50,376 nt of DNA from assembly GCA_029262315.1 (NCBI GenBank), contig JAJCZP010000145.1, positions 1 through 50,376 of the forward strand. Direction: 5' to 3'. How positions within the stretch are numbered: the first letter of the stretch is position 1; every line of letters begins with the position of its first letter. Source of the stretch: Deltaproteobacteria bacterium. Its GTDB lineage: Bacteria; Desulfobacterota; Binatia; UTPRO1. The notes under the pieces are model-generated. The model saw only the letters and a list, made by a program, of their open reading frames with translations, was not told the DNA's origin and did not search any database. Positions 49,058-50,376 of the stretch are shown here, piece by piece. The position numbers and the translations under genes were made by a program.

Positions 49058-50376
49058 ATGACGCGTCCCACCGTCGTTTCGGCGTCCTCGCCGGCGCATC
49101 GATTCGCGCATGGCGTGGCGCTCGCTCTGGTATTGGGGTTAGTCCTCGGTACCGCGGGTACGCTTCGTGCCGAGAACATGGTCCGCAACGGCGACCTCAG
49201 CCAGGGCGCCGGCACGGCGCCGAGCGAGTGGCGTACCGATCGCTGGGAGACCGGTCCCGAGTTCACCCAGTTCTCGTGGCAGGCCCCGAGCGGCGACGAG
49301 CCTGGTCAGGCGATCATCACCAGCCTCAAGCCGAACGATGCCCGCTTCGTGCAGGACGTCGGGGTGAAGGAACTCACCTGGTACCATATCTCGGCCAAGG
49401 TCCGGTCCGAGAACATCGCTGGCGAGACCATAGGCGCCTACGTTTCGTTGATGGAGGGCTTCCAGAACTCCAACGATGTCAAAGGCACCCACGAGGACTG
49501 GCAGCCGGTCGAACTGTGGCTGAAGACCGAGAAATGGCAGGATCGCCTGCAGATCGCGCTGCGGCTTGGCGGCTACAGCAGTCTCAACACCGGAAAGGCT
49601 TGGTTTTCCGACGTTCGCGTAGAGGCCGCGTCAGGGCCGCCGCCGAATGCCAAGAACGTATTCCAGCCGTCCACCCATACGGGAGGGGTTGCGCCCCTCG
49701 GCCTCTGGGGCCTCATCCTGATCCTGACGCTGATCACGGTGGCGCTCTGGTACTACCTCCGGCCGCCGCCGGGCGGTGGCCCGCGCGGTTCTACGGGAGA
49801 GAAGGTCGGGCTCGTGGTGCTGGTGCTGGTCGTGCTCGGGGTGAAGATGGCGGCGGCGCCCCACTTCGGCTTCGATACCGACCTCGGAACTTACAAGGCG
49901 TGGGCCCTGCGTTTGGCGGAGCGGGGGCCTGCCGATTTTTACGCGCCGAACTACTTTTGTGACTATCCCCCAGGCTACCTATACATCCTTTGGCTGGTTG
50001 GCAGCATCTACCAGGGAATGGACATCGGGAGCGCGACCGGGTTCTCGACGTTGCTCATCAAGCTTCCGGCCCTGCTCCTCGATGCGATTACGACCTGGTT
50101 GCTCTTCGCGTTGCTTCGCAGTGCGGCCGGCCTGCGCGCGACCTGGGCCATCGTCCTCGCCTACACCCTGAATCCGGCGGTCATCTTCAATTCGACGATC
50201 TGGGGGCAGACCGACGCGTTCTTTACGCTCGAGCTCTTTCTCGGCGCGCTCCTCCTGTTCGAACGTCGTATTGCGCTTGGGTGGGCCGTGCTGGCGGCCG
50301 CCGCGCTTACCAAGCCGCAGGCCCTCATCTTCATGCCCCTCCTCGTCACCTGGCGATGGAACTGGGACAAGCCAGA
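49058..50376 (+). CDS. GT-C membrane glycosyltransferase with N-terminal carbohydrate-binding-like domain (3' end cut)
   Basis: The frame is open from ATG 49058 to the window end, about 439 residues. A signal/anchor helix (about 18-36) precedes a beta-sandwich-like domain (about 40-191) of carbohydrate-binding type: NGDLSQGAGTAPSEWR at the start and GKAWFSDVRVE at the end. Then come membrane helices (about 212-233, 248-266) and a GT-C first loop with Asp273 and Asp275 (FGFDTDLGTYKAW). DYPPGYLYILWL and IWGQTDAFF are motifs of polyprenyl-phosphate-sugar-dependent glycosyltransferases such as the Alg6/8-like and PIG-type groups. It probably transfers a sugar from a lipid carrier on the periplasmic side. 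Confidence 0.85.
   Translation, partial: MTRPTVVSASSPAHRFAHGVALALVLGLVLGTAGTLRAENMVRNGDLSQGAGTAPSEWRTDRWETGPEFTQFSWQAPSGDEPGQAIITSLKPNDARFVQDVGVKELTWYHISAKVRSENIAGETIGAYVSLMEGFQNSNDVKGTHEDWQPVELWLKTEKWQDRLQIALRLGGYSSLNTGKAWFSDVRVEAASGPPPNAKNVFQPSTHTGGVAPLGLWGLILILTLITVALWYYLRPPPGGGPRGSTGEKVGLVVLVLVVLGVKMAAAPHFGFDTDLGTYKAWALRLAERGPADFYAPNYFCDYPPGYLYILWLVGSIYQGMDIGSATGFSTLLIKLPALLLDAITTWLLFALLRSAAGLRATWAIVLAYTLNPAVIFNSTIWGQTDAFFTLELFLGALLLFERRIALGWAVLAAAALTKPQALIFMPLLVTWRWNWDKP

Overview
The window is a GC-rich (roughly two-thirds G+C by eye), gene-dense chromosomal segment of a Gram-negative bacterium. Evidence for an outer membrane and periplasm: a DUF1302 predicted beta-barrel, a DUF1329 exported protein, two lipoproteins, a VKOR-DsbA fusion and a periplasmic parvulin. 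The selA-selB pair, the DUF1302/DUF1329 proteins, the Cys-rich lipoprotein and the glutathione-dependent formaldehyde dehydrogenase would fit a deltaproteobacterial-type lineage (Desulfobacterota, Myxococcota or Candidatus Binatota). That assignment is inference from gene content. I see no rRNA, tRNA, CRISPR array, insertion sequence or prophage.

Layout. 1-5946 (minus): one tightly overlapping operon DUF4175-like, MoxR, DUF58, BatA-like, BatB-like (cut by the left edge), with a good promoter just upstream. 6231-7696 (minus): nth-trmJ. 7829-10495: MFS transporter, a small unknown and a Gfo/Idh/MocA oxidoreductase. 10519-16304: a cluster read both ways from an 81-bp divergent gap that holds a perfect dyad. 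Leftward lie a PEP-swivel protein without its ATP-binding domain, a phytoene-desaturase-like FAD enzyme and an ECF41-type sigma factor. Rightward lie a TetR regulator and a ferritin-like diiron protein. This is the best candidate in the window for an undescribed system. 16413-21290: PAP2 phosphatase, an exported AstE/AspA-like metallohydrolase, threonine dehydratase and an unknown protein. 21412-24670: acyl-CoA thioesterase II and an SDR, divergent from a DHH phosphoesterase and a NUDIX hydrolase. 24811-29493: an operon DUF1329, VOC protein, S-(hydroxymethyl)glutathione dehydrogenase and a single-chain EtfB-EtfA fusion, behind a strong sigma70-like promoter; this looks like a one-carbon or formaldehyde electron-transfer module. 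29517-32147 (minus): a seven-repeat beta-propeller and a CCA-adding/poly(A) polymerase. 32250-36110: a DUF1775 protein, selA and selB. 36113-39467: lipoprotein parvulin, small proteins, VanZ and VKOR-DsbA. 39797-44744: PadR, ABC ATPase, FtsX-type permease and a KAS III-like enzyme whose usual catalytic Asn is Tyr. 44772-48743 (minus): trans-aconitate methyltransferase, DUF1302 protein and Cys-rich lipoprotein. 49058-end: a GT-C glycosyltransferase with an N-terminal carbohydrate-binding-like domain, cut by the right edge.

Recurring themes are envelope biogenesis and oxidative folding, lipid or acyl handling, and C1/electron-transfer metabolism. Three genes (nth, the parvulin, VKOR-DsbA) have -10-like boxes only 8-9 nt before their start codons and no Shine-Dalgarno, which suggests leaderless mRNAs.
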